This document shows, one piece after another, positions 49,673 to 59,069 of a stretch of DNA of 64,000 nucleotides. Position numbers and translations under genes: made by a program. A model generated the notes under the pieces. The model saw nothing but the letters and a program-made list of their open reading frames with translations, was not told the origin of the DNA and did no database searches. This DNA comes from an uncultured Elusimicrobium sp. Lineage in GTDB: Bacteria > Elusimicrobiota > Elusimicrobia > Elusimicrobiales > Elusimicrobiaceae. Location of the stretch: contig CADBRU010000018.1 in assembly GCA_902797165.1 (NCBI GenBank), positions 1-64,000 on the forward strand. Reading direction: 5' to 3'. Within the stretch, counting starts at the first letter, position 1. Each line of letters starts with the position of its first letter.

Positions 49673-50623
49673 TTAGCAACTACCGGCAGGAGCCGCTGCT
49701 TGATTATTGCCGCGGGCCGGATTTAAAAACTCTAATCCTTGTTTTTGTGCCACACTACCGAAATCCAATACTTCTTTACCTTCCCACAAGAAAGACGGAG
49801 AAGCATTGATTCCGTATTCTGCTCCGTAAGCGGCTTCCGCTTTAAGCAGTTCCAAACCTTCGGTATCAAATTTCTTTAAAATTTTATTTACGTTGATACC
49901 GGCCTGTTCCATGGCTTTATCCCAACGGCTGGAACGATAGTCTTTATTGCGAATTTCCAAATATTTCCAGAATTTTTCCGGATAATATTTTGCAATTAAC
50001 AATTGACGTACGTCTTCTTCCCATTCGGCAGAACCATGTAAACTTTGAAATTCTTTCGTTTCCGGATTGTAGTTCACAATATAACGTAAGCGAACGGTTT
50101 TATCGGCAGGAAATTTACCGTCTTTTTTGGCATTGATAATTAAATTCTCGGCCATAACACCATACGGGCATTGAGACATTACGAAAATATCCAATACATT
50201 GGGTTGGACTTGTTTCTTAGTATAAACACCCGTGCGGGTTAAGTGCGGGAAAACCAAATAGGAATCTGTTTCCAAAATAGCCCCCGCCTTGATGTAAGGT
50301 TCCACTTTGGCGCGGTTTTCTTTCGTTTTCTTTACCAAATACAACGGTAAGAAACTGTAGTCCAAATTGGCCAGTTGCGGATCTTGCAGAGTAGATTCCA
50401 CATCCATTGCCGTTACCTTCGGTTCCCCTTCAAAAGCCGCGGCCAGCCCGGCATTGGTTTGCGGATCTTGTTTGCCGGCGGCATAGTCTTTTGATTCTAC
50501 TACAATCATTTCGATAGGCTTTTTTGCAGCGGTCTTGGTAGTGGTTTTAGCCGTAGTTTTATTGGCGGCAAACACAGTGCCTACCAAAACAAATATGCTT
50601 AGCAAAGCAATCAGTTTTTTCAT
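49673..50623 (-). CDS. Exported thioredoxin-fold (DsbA/GILT-like) protein (316 aa)
   Basis: An N-terminal signal peptide (MKKLIALLSIFVLVGTVFAA) is followed by a polar N-domain (about 25-150) and a thioredoxin-like domain (about 150-300). That domain has DIFVMSQCPYGVMAENL (about 154-170), INASPSFLWEGKEVLDFGS (about 275-293, cis-Pro loop SPS) and a terminal APAGSC. The active site carries a single Cys (CPYG) instead of CxxC, and a second Cys is the very last residue. Relatives handle disulfides in the periplasm. Its place in the tad locus and the Cys-rich proteins nearby suggest a role in their folding, by inference. Confidence 0.75.
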   Translation of the reverse strand: MKKLIALLSIFVLVGTVFAANKTTAKTTTKTAAKKPIEMIVVESKDYAAGKQDPQTNAGLAAAFEGEPKVTAMDVESTLQDPQLANLDYSFLPLYLVKKTKENRAKVEPYIKAGAILETDSYLVFPHLTRTGVYTKKQVQPNVLDIFVMSQCPYGVMAENLIINAKKDGKFPADKTVRLRYIVNYNPETKEFQSLHGSAEWEEDVRQLLIAKYYPEKFWKYLEIRNKDYRSSRWDKAMEQAGINVNKILKKFDTEGLELLKAEAAYGAEYGINASPSFLWEGKEVLDFGSVAQKQGLEFLNPARGNNQAAAPAGSC

Positions 50624-50636
50624 TTTTTCCCCTCTT

Positions 50637-50909
50637 TTATTCTTTATCTTCCAGTTCGACAGTTACTGCACGTACTCCAATGGCACATAACACATTGTAA
50701 ACAAACAAGAAACATACAGTAAATACCAAGAACAACAAAGTGTTTAAAATAGATTGCATAATCATATTCATGAAGAATTGCAAATTAAACACTACATCCG
50801 GGTTAAAAGCACCCATGATGCCACTAATCAGCATGACCGCAAATACTGCCACCGGAAATGCTGAGAAAATGACGTTTAAAACTCCGATCTTTTTAATTGC
50901 TATTTTCAT
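50637..50909 (-). CDS. Small two-helix membrane protein, DUF3566-like (90 aa)
   Basis: Two long hydrophobic stretches (about 9-32 and 52-77) are separated by a short loop with Asn/Asp, and the chain ends VRAVTVELEDKE. The pattern of a KKIGVLNVIFSA-type head and a GV..VTVELE tail recalls DUF3566 membrane proteins, but this is a weak resemblance. It lies 13 bp before the thioredoxin-fold gene and 32 bp after the HAMP sensor, so it is part of the tad transcript. Its function is unknown. Confidence 0.65.
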   Translation of the reverse strand: MKIAIKKIGVLNVIFSAFPVAVFAVMLISGIMGAFNPDVVFNLQFFMNMIMQSILNTLLFLVFTVCFLFVYNVLCAIGVRAVTVELEDKE

Positions 50910-50941
50910 CTTTCTCTCTCCATTGGGATTGACACCCTGTT

Positions 50942-52060
50942 TTATTGTAAAGATTTGTCCGGTTCTAATACAAGCACGATACGATTCTTACCTGCATCAT
51001 CCGGCAATTGCACTGCTTTTACTACAAATTTAATATCATTGCTAGTTACATTTCCGCGTAATACTTTACCGGGATGTTCCATCGCCTCTCCGACTACCTG
51101 AATGATATTTTGCTGTCTTCCGTCAAATATATCCAACAAGTGGATCGGTCCTTCTTTTTTGATATTCATTTCGAAATTTGTGTATAGGATATTATTGTCT
51201 TCGTCAATAACCAGAGCACGAGAACCACGCGGAACCGTAACAGCCAAAATGGTTTTCCACCAACGTTGCTCTTTCTCCAGTGACATAATTTCCACATTTT
51301 CCAAACTTTTGATATCTTCTTTGATTTTGGCAAGCAAAGACGAAATAGAGGTTGCCACATCTCCGATTTCATCACCGCGAGCCGGATACGTTAAACTCAA
51401 GTGATTCAAAGAAATCGCATCTATACTGTCTTTTAAATTTTCCAACGGACGAATGATTTTGAGCAGCAAGAACAAATATAACACGCCGCCGATCAGCAAA
51501 ATCATAATCAGCACGCCAATGCAATAACGCACCATAGACTGGCGAATTAAGGCTTTGGCACTTTCGCGCGATACGGTTAAATTAATGATACCGGCCACCG
51601 TGCTGTTTTTATCTAACAGCGGAATGGCCATATCGTAGTAATTACCTTCATCAAACATAACGGCTTGAGGAGCGCCCGTTCTGCGCACCTGTTCTACTAC
51701 ATTGCTATCCATACCCACTTCATTAAGATAGTCTTCGTAGGACATTTGGAAAAATTGGGTATTCTCATGCCAGCGGACTGACAAATTCGCATTTAAGTAG
51801 ACCAAACTCTTAATACGGTCATCTGTTCTCTTCCACTCTTTCATCAGTTCTGCTTCGCGGAAGGTGGCATCACTGAGCGGGCGGGAAGCCAAAGCAGACA
51901 CCAACAACGGCGCACGGAAACGGACCATTTCTACCATTTCATTTTGTAATTTTCTGTCAAAAACAAACTTGAACATGTTGTAATAAAACAGTCCACCCAC
52001 CGCTGCTGCATACAGCGATACCATGACAAACCAAGCAATCCACTTTGATGTTAATTTCAT
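50942..52060 (-). CDS. Membrane sensor with HAMP domain but no kinase domain (372 aa)
   Basis: A helix (about 8-28), a periplasmic sensor of the sCache type (about 30-180), a second helix (about 183-207) and HAMP with IIRPLENLKDSIDAI and EIGDVATSIS (about 208-258) are seen. The C-terminal part (about 262-372) looks PAS-like (RALVIDEDNNILYTN, KFVVKAVQLPD). No HisKA, HATPase, GGDEF or methyl-accepting segment follows. It may regulate through protein contact, for example with the neighbouring kinases or the Tad motor. It sits between the TPR protein and the small membrane protein in the same transcript. Confidence 0.8.
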   Translation of the reverse strand: MKLTSKWIAWFVMVSLYAAAVGGLFYYNMFKFVFDRKLQNEMVEMVRFRAPLLVSALASRPLSDATFREAELMKEWKRTDDRIKSLVYLNANLSVRWHENTQFFQMSYEDYLNEVGMDSNVVEQVRRTGAPQAVMFDEGNYYDMAIPLLDKNSTVAGIINLTVSRESAKALIRQSMVRYCIGVLIMILLIGGVLYLFLLLKIIRPLENLKDSIDAISLNHLSLTYPARGDEIGDVATSISSLLAKIKEDIKSLENVEIMSLEKEQRWWKTILAVTVPRGSRALVIDEDNNILYTNFEMNIKKEGPIHLLDIFDGRQQNIIQVVGEAMEHPGKVLRGNVTSNDIKFVVKAVQLPDDAGKNRIVLVLEPDKSLQ

Positions 52061-52066
52061 AATCTA

Positions 52067-53482
52067 TTATCGGTTACTTCCAATACCGATTAATCCCTCC
52101 ACCTTACGTAAACCCAAATCTGCGTCCGTATTGCCCGGGTCTAACTGTTTAGCCACAATCCACGCCTGACGGGCACGCTCATAATCATCTTGGTTATAAG
52201 CATCCAACCCTTCTTTATATTTTTGGCGAGAGGCTTCTTGGGCTTCGGCAGATACGCGGCCACCGGCAGAACCGATGCCTTGATACGTATTATTTCCGAC
52301 GTCTTGCAATTGATTTCCGCTGCTTGTACCCGGCAGAGGACTTAAACCGCCATTGCCCATTTCCATAATGGTTTCAATGTTTTCATCTTGCAATTCTTCG
52401 TCTTGTTTTTCTTGCTCTTTAGCCTTGGCTGCCTCTTTCTCTTGTTGCGCCTTTATCATGGCCTGTTTGGCCTGATCTTGTTTGCGGCGCAAAGCATCTT
52501 CTTTGGCGTTGCGGGCCTTTTTAATTAATGAATCCATCTGATTAGCATCCGCGCCCCATTTCTTGGCCTGTGTCCAGTAAGAAATGGCCGGATCGTATTT
52601 GGCCGCATTAAAAGATTTATTGCCCGCATCATAATACCCTTGGGCAATTTCCTCTTTTAATTGGCCCATATATTTTTGTACCCGTTGATCTCCGGGTTGG
52701 ATTTTGGTAATTCGTTCAAAAGTAGCATAAGATTCCAAATATTGGCCATTGTTGTAATAATTCATGGCTTTTTCCATGGCTTCTTTTACTTGTTGTTCCC
52801 GCAATTGGTTTTCCGTTTGGGCAATTTTATTTACCAAAGCCGGATCATCTTTGCGAATTAACAAGGCGTTATACCAGTTATCCAATGCCGTTTGATAATC
52901 TTTTTTGTCATAAGCCACATTACCGCGGCGGGCATATTCCTGCGCGATGTCTTTATCAATATGTTTTTGCCAAGATTGCGCCTTGGAATTATGCGGTTGA
53001 ATGGTTAAAATTTCATCTAATTTTTCGTTGGCTTCCACCAAACGGCCGGAATTGTACAAGCGGGCAGCCTCTTGAAATTTGGCATCAATCACTTCGGCTT
53101 CCGAAGTGGTGCCGTAAGCGCCCATATGACTGGCTTGTTTGGCCAAGGTGGAGGCTTGCGTAAAATTAGGATCAATACTTAAAATCGTTTGCGCCATTTC
53201 CTGGGCACGTTGATAATCTCCGCGTTTATACAAGGTGTATGCATCCTCATACACTTGCCGCAACATATAGTTTTGTATGCGTTGTTTTTCCAATTGCACA
53301 GTAGATAAATATTGTTTCTTTTCTTCTACATCGTTAATAGTGCCCAAAGAAACTTTATTTAAATCGAGCATCATACCCTCTTCTTTTCCGTGTTCGCGAA
53401 TCGGATTTGGTTGGCGCAAAGGAGCCGCCACCAAAGGTAAGGCCAGACTACAAGTCAAAACAAGTAATAAATATTTTCTCAT
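52067..53482 (-). CDS. Exported TPR-repeat protein of the tad locus (TadD-like, 471 aa)
   Basis: A signal peptide (MRKYLLLVLTCSLALPLVAA) precedes several TPR units: AYTLYKRGDYQRAQEMAQTI (about 78-97), RLYNSGRLVEANEKLDEIL, NVAYDKKDYQTALDNWYNAL, MNYYNNGQYLESYATFERI and, after a Lys/Gln/Glu coiled coil (about 325-355) and a Gly/Ser linker, a last unit LDAYNQDDYERARQAWIVAK (about 428-447). TadD proteins are TPR lipoproteins that help secretin assembly; here the lipobox is missing, so it may be soluble in the periplasm. The start at 53482 gives the signal peptide; GAGGAC lies upstream. Confidence 0.8.
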   Translation of the reverse strand: MRKYLLLVLTCSLALPLVAAPLRQPNPIREHGKEEGMMLDLNKVSLGTINDVEEKKQYLSTVQLEKQRIQNYMLRQVYEDAYTLYKRGDYQRAQEMAQTILSIDPNFTQASTLAKQASHMGAYGTTSEAEVIDAKFQEAARLYNSGRLVEANEKLDEILTIQPHNSKAQSWQKHIDKDIAQEYARRGNVAYDKKDYQTALDNWYNALLIRKDDPALVNKIAQTENQLREQQVKEAMEKAMNYYNNGQYLESYATFERITKIQPGDQRVQKYMGQLKEEIAQGYYDAGNKSFNAAKYDPAISYWTQAKKWGADANQMDSLIKKARNAKEDALRRKQDQAKQAMIKAQQEKEAAKAKEQEKQDEELQDENIETIMEMGNGGLSPLPGTSSGNQLQDVGNNTYQGIGSAGGRVSAEAQEASRQKYKEGLDAYNQDDYERARQAWIVAKQLDPGNTDADLGLRKVEGLIGIGSNR

Positions 53483-53495
53483 AAATACAGTCCTC

Positions 53496-54380
53496 TTAAA
53501 AACTGAGTCCCGATGCAAACAATCCTTTGATCATCGGTGACAAAATTAAAATAAAAATCGTCGGGAAAATAAACACAAACAACGGGAACAACATTTTAGT
53601 AGACGCCTGCGCCGCCAACTTTTCGGCCCGGCTCATACGTCTGCTACGCAAATCGGATGAGAAGTTGCGCAACAAATCTACTAAACTGGTACCTAGTTCA
53701 TCAGATTGGATGATTAACCCTACCAAAGAACGTACCTCTTGCACACCGGTACGATTGGCAAAACGCTCCAGCGCTTCGCGGCGGGAATATCCCAATTTGA
53801 TTTCGTTCAAGGTTTTTTCCAATTCTTCTTCCAACACTGTTTTTTGTTTGGCAATACTGATGATTCTTTCAAAAGCGGTTAAATAGTCCAAACCGGATTC
53901 GATAATCAAAGCCGCCAAATCTACCGTAGTAGAGAAGTTTCCTAAAATTTCCGCTTGTCTTTTTTGAATTTTGCTCTTTTCAATATAATCCGGCAAATAA
54001 AATCCTAACGGTACAAATAAAAGTCCCCACGGAGTTTGAAACAAAATACACAACAGGATAGGCAACCCGATTGCACACCATACTTTCCAATACAACAGAT
54101 TTACCGGCTGTGGGTAATCAGGGCTACCCAGTTGCATATGCATCTCTTCCAACGGTTTTTCAAGTGAAAATGTATTTAAACAAAATACCGCAATACGGTC
54201 TATCCATTTATTTTCCGGTTGCAGTCGCGCGAAACTGGAAGAGGATTTGAAACGTTGGGCGGCCACGTCCACAATTTGATCTTTGTCCTCTTTAGGCAAC
54301 ATGATGGCCATCACCGTTAAAAACGTTGCAATAGCACCGATCAGCGCAATAATATTTAAAATAAGGCTTACGTTTCCCAT
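53496..54380 (-). CDS. tadC: TadC, type II/IV secretion platform protein
   Basis: This 294-residue inner-membrane protein of the GspF/TadC type has an N-terminal helix (about 6-27), two central helices (about 95-130), and the T2SSF domain with STTVDLAALIIESGLDYLTAFERI (about 152-175). The domain continues with EEELEKTLNEIKLGYSRREAL and LIIQSDELGTSLVDLLRNFS, and a C-terminal helix follows (about 265-285). With TadB it forms the platform on which the TadA ATPase drives Flp pilin assembly. It begins 2 bp after the tadB stop. Confidence 0.92.
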   Translation of the reverse strand: MGNVSLILNIIALIGAIATFLTVMAIMLPKEDKDQIVDVAAQRFKSSSSFARLQPENKWIDRIAVFCLNTFSLEKPLEEMHMQLGSPDYPQPVNLLYWKVWCAIGLPILLCILFQTPWGLLFVPLGFYLPDYIEKSKIQKRQAEILGNFSTTVDLAALIIESGLDYLTAFERIISIAKQKTVLEEELEKTLNEIKLGYSRREALERFANRTGVQEVRSLVGLIIQSDELGTSLVDLLRNFSSDLRSRRMSRAEKLAAQASTKMLFPLFVFIFPTIFILILSPMIKGLFASGLSF

Positions 54381-54382
54381 AC

Positions 54383-56011
54383 TTATACTTTAACCTCACC
54401 CAATTTCTGAATCAAGGCCATACCGATCATAATCCACACGAAGCAGAACAGTAATACACACAACCCGACAAATGTGGTATAGAAGGCAATCATTTCATCC
54501 GGTCGGAACATAAACATAACCCCTAACATAACAACCGGCATAATACCTACCACCAAGGCCTGTATTTTTTGCTGTGCGGTCATGGCATCTAATTTTTCTT
54601 CCAATTTACTTTCTTCGCGGATATTTTCTACTAGACGCGCGAAAATAACTGTCAAATTACCACCGACTTGCCGTTGAATAATAATAGCCTTAATCGTATA
54701 GGACAACATACGGCTATCCACACGTTCATCCATACCTTCCAAGGCCTTTTCAAACGGAGTACCTAATTGATAATTTTTAATTACTAAACCAAATTCGTCT
54801 GCAATAGGCGGGCGCATATCATGCGATACCAGTTCAAACCCTTGCACAATATCCATACCGGAACGCAAAGAGTTGGATAACAGGATTAACGCGTCCATTA
54901 ATTGAGCATTAATTTTCACACCGCGGCTTTTTTTGAGTTTATCAAGTACAATCTTCGGCATTTTGATACCTACATAAGCACCGATAGCCAAACAAATCAG
55001 GAAGAGAACTACTCCTCCAAAACCACCGGTTGATATAGCCATCATCAAGCCAAACAGCGCAAACACTCCGATCGTACCAAACACAATATATTTAACATCA
55101 ATGGTTAAAAATTGACGGTTAAAATCATCTGCCCAAAGGGTACTTTTCTCACGGTAACGATCCCAAGCGCCCATAATTTCGTCATGCTTAATATCAAAAA
55201 GCAGATACACGGCAAAACCCATTAAAACAGAACCCAAAATGAGTAACAACGTATTGAACAAACGTTCCTGATCGGTAACATTATAAATTTTGGGGTCCGG
55301 CGGGTTCATCGGGAGCGGTTTACCTTTAAATTCACTCCACAATTGGTTGGCTAATGTAACTACTGCCATCACAGATTGACGGTATTTATCTTCTTTTTCA
55401 GAATCGGCACTTGTAAAAGATTCAATGGTACTGTAAAACTCACGGTTCATCAGTTCCAAAGTGGCCAGCATAGCACGCGCACGACCTTGCATGCTATCTT
55501 TCATGTTATAAACGTCTTTACCGCGCACTAACTCTTTATTCAAACGGTCCAAATTGGCTACTAATTGAATACGGTTTTTAACATATCCGCGGGATAATTG
55601 CGCAAATACAACCGGTTGGCGCGGATCCAAGGCATTGTTGGCGCGATCTAAGTATGCATATACGTTAGAAATGGTACGATACCACAAGGTTGCCTCACTC
55701 AAAGTGGCATTTTCCGTAGGAATGTAAACCACTTTCAATTTTTCCATTTCCTTCAATTCTTCAGGGAACCAATCCGGCGGCGTAACCTCTTTACCTTCGT
55801 ATCGTTTACCGCATACTTTTGGGTAAGTGAAACTCTTTTGTCCATCGGGCAATTCTACATTAAAAAAGTTACCCAATACCTGCATACGGAACATGGCGCA
55901 TTCGATTTTTTCCTTGTCTTGCGCAGACAAAGGACGTGCCGAGACCGTTCCTGCGGAAAGGACTCCTAATAGAAATGCACAAAGTAGACCTAGTTGAATC
56001 GTTCTCTTCAT
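54383..56011 (-). CDS. tadB: TadB with N-terminal exported extension (542 aa)
   Basis: The C-terminal half is standard TadB: helices at about 305-350, then the T2SSF segment LMDALILLSNSLRSGMDIVQGFELVSH (about 365-391), NYQLGTPFEKALEGM and RQVGGNLTVIFARL (about 447-460), with final helices at about 485-535. In front lies an unusual 250-residue part with its own signal peptide (MKRTIQLGLLCAFLLGVLSAG) and a helical, Cys-containing domain that should face the periplasm, joined by a helix at about 255-275. Usual TadB is about 300 residues. The extension has no recognised domain. Confidence 0.88.
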   Translation of the reverse strand: MKRTIQLGLLCAFLLGVLSAGTVSARPLSAQDKEKIECAMFRMQVLGNFFNVELPDGQKSFTYPKVCGKRYEGKEVTPPDWFPEELKEMEKLKVVYIPTENATLSEATLWYRTISNVYAYLDRANNALDPRQPVVFAQLSRGYVKNRIQLVANLDRLNKELVRGKDVYNMKDSMQGRARAMLATLELMNREFYSTIESFTSADSEKEDKYRQSVMAVVTLANQLWSEFKGKPLPMNPPDPKIYNVTDQERLFNTLLLILGSVLMGFAVYLLFDIKHDEIMGAWDRYREKSTLWADDFNRQFLTIDVKYIVFGTIGVFALFGLMMAISTGGFGGVVLFLICLAIGAYVGIKMPKIVLDKLKKSRGVKINAQLMDALILLSNSLRSGMDIVQGFELVSHDMRPPIADEFGLVIKNYQLGTPFEKALEGMDERVDSRMLSYTIKAIIIQRQVGGNLTVIFARLVENIREESKLEEKLDAMTAQQKIQALVVGIMPVVMLGVMFMFRPDEMIAFYTTFVGLCVLLFCFVWIMIGMALIQKLGEVKV

Positions 56012-56025
56012 ATTTCTACACTACT

Positions 56026-58311
56026 TTATTTCACTACCGGTGGTGCGGGTGGTGTATTTTGATTGGGCAGGATCGGATTATCCTCTTCATCAAATTTGAT
56101 GGCTCCTTTCAAAAATACATCTTCCGGCACAGGGACACCTTTTGCTTTAAATTCGTTAAAGAAAGTAGGCAAGTTGCCCGTAGGAGCAAACATACCTTGT
56201 ACTTTCCCGTTTTCATCTACTCCGGTTTGCACATAACGGAATAAATCGGTAGATTGAATTTCTCCGTCTTTCTGTCCATGCATTTCCGTGATATAGGTTA
56301 CTTTTCTTGAACCATCGGAGAAACGGGACAATTGTACAATCATATTAACCGCGGAAGAAATCATTTCGCGGATAGCAAAAATGGGCAAATCACCGCTGGC
56401 CTGCATACACATGGCCTCCAAACGAGACAGACCGTCACGCGGAGTGTTGGCGTGAATGGTGGTCAAGGATCCTTCGTGACCGGTGTTCATGGCCTGCAAC
56501 ATGTCCAGCGCTTCCGCGCCGCGACACTCCCCTACCACAATACGGTCCGGACGCATACGCAAGCAGTTCTTTACCAAATCTTGAATGGTAATAGCGCCCT
56601 TTCCTTCCACGTTAGGCGGACGGCTTTCCAAAGATACCCAGTGCGGCTGCTGCAAACGGAGTTCTGCGGTATCTTCCACCGTAATAATACGTTCGTCATT
56701 GGCAATATAGCCGGATAGCGCATTTAAGAAGGTAGTTTTACCGGTACCGGTACCACCGCACACAATAATATTTTTGCGGATTTTGACACATTTTTGTAAA
56801 AATTCCATACATTCCGGACTAATCGTACCGAAACGGAAATAATCTTCCGGACCGAACGGTTTTTGAGAGAAACGGCGGATTGTCAATGTCGGGCCGGATA
56901 CGGCTAACGGTGCAATAATGGCGTTTACACGGGAACCGTCTTTCAAACGAGCATCCACCAAAGGCACGGATTCGTCAATACGGCGGCCTAACGGAGAAAC
57001 GATACGTTTAATAACTTGCACCACTTGGTCATTATTTCTAAATTTGTATTTGGTTAGCGTTAATTTACCTTTTTGCTCGATAAAGATCTTATCAAAAGCA
57101 TTAACCATGATTTCGGTTACGCTGGTATCGCGCATCAAAGTTTCCAAAGGTCCTAACCCTAAAATTTCGTCTAACAATTCCGAAGCAAAACGAGTACGCT
57201 GATCGCGGGAGAATTGTAAATTCGGCTGTTTTTGCAAGATATCATCTACAATAGCCGCCACCCGTTTGCGGGTTTGCGCGCTGGCGGAACTTTCATCACT
57301 GATTACAATACGTTCGATTTCCAACGTACGAACCACTTCTTTGTGAATTTTTTGCTTCAAGTCATCCCAGAAAGACAATTTAGTTTTGGATGCTTCATCT
57401 TCTACGTCCATTGCCAAATGGCTTTCCGGTGCGGCACCGGCCGCGGCACCGCCGGCCACGATAGGGGCCCAAATTTCTTTGGCGGCTTGGGTAAATTCTT
57501 CGTCGGATACGGAAGCGTGCCAATCTTTCGGAGCGGGAGTTAAATCACGTATTTTAGCCAGTACTAAACGCAACCCTTTAATCCATTCGGATTGCGGATT
57601 GGCAATAATTTCTACCTCTTTGCGGTTGGAGGTAGCCATAATGCTCTCATCCCACGGCAAAAATACATCAATATCCCGGCCTAACGAATTGTAAAATTTT
57701 TCTACTTCCTCATAGGCAATAGAACCCGGCATATCATATTGATTACAAATGACACTTACCCGGTCCATAGGATAATGCTGCTCTTTATAATCATTGAACA
57801 ATTGTACCGTAGAATTTAAGTGAGTACGGGTAGCATTGGATACCCAAAAAATCTTATCGGCGATGTCAAAGGCAAATGCCTGCATCGGGAAAGAAGAATC
57901 AATATCTAAAAAGATATCAAAAGTTTGAGACAAACGAGACAAAATAGGAATTAAAATTTTAGGGCTGATAGAGGCTACTTGTGCACGGGTATTTCCGAGC
58001 GGCAACACGCCAACCCCCCACTGCGACATGGCAATTTTACCGCGTAACAATCCGCCCACTACGGCAATATTTGTATTGCCTAAAGTATGCAAAATATCCG
58101 CTACACTGACCGGTTTACGGATATCCAAATAAAAACTATGCTCTTGACGAGCCAACGGATCCAACGGGACAATCAGAACAGGTCGTTTTTGTATACCGGC
58201 CCAACCGAGTGCCAAATTGAGTGTCAAGGTCGTTTTACCGGCGCCTTCTTTCGGAGAGGCCAGCGCGATAATTTTTGCTTCATTTTTTTGTTCTAACTGT
58301 TCGTCAGCCAT
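56026..58311 (-). CDS. tadA: TadZ-TadA fusion: MinD/ParA-like domain plus CpaF-type secretion ATPase (761 aa)
   Basis: Residues about 10-250 are a CpaE/TadZ-like P-loop domain ([20 protein letters not shown], a deviant Walker A, and [10 protein letters not shown]). A linker follows (about 255-325, Ala/Gly-rich), then a full CpaF/TadA ATPase (about 335-710): [26 protein letters not shown], Walker [13 protein letters not shown] (about 515-526), [28 protein letters not shown] and [18 protein letters not shown] 40-residue tail rich in Pro ends the chain. TadZ positions the machine and TadA powers pilin assembly; they are normally separate proteins. Translation is probably coupled to the secretin stop 5 bp upstream. 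Confidence 0.93.
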   Translation of the reverse strand: MADEQLEQKNEAKIIALASPKEGAGKTTLTLNLALGWAGIQKRPVLIVPLDPLARQEHSFYLDIRKPVSVADILHTLGNTNIAVVGGLLRGKIAMSQWGVGVLPLGNTRAQVASISPKILIPILSRLSQTFDIFLDIDSSFPMQAFAFDIADKIFWVSNATRTHLNSTVQLFNDYKEQHYPMDRVSVICNQYDMPGSIAYEEVEKFYNSLGRDIDVFLPWDESIMATSNRKEVEIIANPQSEWIKGLRLVLAKIRDLTPAPKDWHASVSDEEFTQAAKEIWAPIVAGGAAAGAAPESHLAMDVEDEASKTKLSFWDDLKQKIHKEVVRTLEIERIVISDESSASAQTRKRVAAIVDDILQKQPNLQFSRDQRTRFASELLDEILGLGPLETLMRDTSVTEIMVNAFDKIFIEQKGKLTLTKYKFRNNDQVVQVIKRIVSPLGRRIDESVPLVDARLKDGSRVNAIIAPLAVSGPTLTIRRFSQKPFGPEDYFRFGTISPECMEFLQKCVKIRKNIIVCGGTGTGKTTFLNALSGYIANDERIITVEDTAELRLQQPHWVSLESRPPNVEGKGAITIQDLVKNCLRMRPDRIVVGECRGAEALDMLQAMNTGHEGSLTTIHANTPRDGLSRLEAMCMQASGDLPIFAIREMISSAVNMIVQLSRFSDGSRKVTYITEMHGQKDGEIQSTDLFRYVQTGVDENGKVQGMFAPTGNLPTFFNEFKAKGVPVPEDVFLKGAIKFDEEDNPILPNQNTPPAPPVVK

Positions 58312-58316
58312 GATAA

Positions 58317-59051
58317 TTATTCCACCACTTCAACTGTAATAAACAGGAAAAGAGAACGTTGTTCTTCCGTTACATCTTTGTATTTAAAGAATAAGCCGAT
58401 CAACGGTATGCGTCCCAAGAAGGGCACCCGGGTTTCACTGACGTTGCGGAAACTGCTTTTGAGTCCGCCGATTACCAACGTTTCACCGCTATTGAGTTCC
58501 ACATGGGTTTCAACATCGCGGTTTGTGAAAGACGGCGCAGTTGCCGTACCGACAGACACCGTGCGGGAATAGTCCACGGAGGACACGGATAATTGCACTT
58601 GCAAATCAATAATGTTACCGCGTTCCGGAATGATAGTAGGTAATACGTTTAGCAAGATACCGTATTCTTCCAACTGGGAACCAACCCCTTGGTTGTTTAC
58701 CACCGGTATAGGCACTTTACCACCTACGGTAATCTTAGCGCTGTTACCGGAACTGGTAACAATTTTAGGATTGGATAAAATTTGCGCGTGACCTTCCGTT
58801 TCCGATAAACGCAAACGGGTAATAACCGCGGTCTTACGGGCAAATTCACCCAAAGATAAAATACCCGGAATATTGGCCTCTTCAAAGTCAAAGATTTGGT
58901 TCCATTCAAAACCTTTTGCAGAGGTCATTGTCCCGCCGATTTCTACCACATCGGCACTAACTGCCACCAAATGGGTTTTCTTGGCCCACGCGGCAGGACT
59001 GGCTAAAGCCAGTAACAAAACAAATAAGAGTGTTTTAGAAGTAAATTTCAT
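58317..59051 (-). CDS. Secretin consisting of the C-terminal secretin domain only (RcpA/CpaC-like, 244 aa)
   Basis: A signal peptide (MKFTSKTLLFVLLLALASPAAWA) leads directly into a secretin domain: ALRLSETEGHAQILSNP-like residues, KITVGGKVPIPVVNNQGVGS (about 104-123), EEYGILLNVLPTI (about 126-138), HVELNSGETLVIGGL (about 186-200) and the hallmark VPFLGRIPLIGLFFKY (about 212-227). The BON/N0/N1 domains that make usual CpaC proteins about 450-500 residues long are missing, and the upstream sequence belongs to cpaB. It probably forms the outer-membrane pore for the Flp pilus with contacts provided by other proteins. Confidence 0.88.
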   Translation of the reverse strand: MKFTSKTLLFVLLLALASPAAWAKKTHLVAVSADVVEIGGTMTSAKGFEWNQIFDFEEANIPGILSLGEFARKTAVITRLRLSETEGHAQILSNPKIVTSSGNSAKITVGGKVPIPVVNNQGVGSQLEEYGILLNVLPTIIPERGNIIDLQVQLSVSSVDYSRTVSVGTATAPSFTNRDVETHVELNSGETLVIGGLKSSFRNVSETRVPFLGRIPLIGLFFKYKDVTEEQRSLFLFITVEVVE

Positions 59052-59069
59052 AAGCGTAATCGTTCCTAT

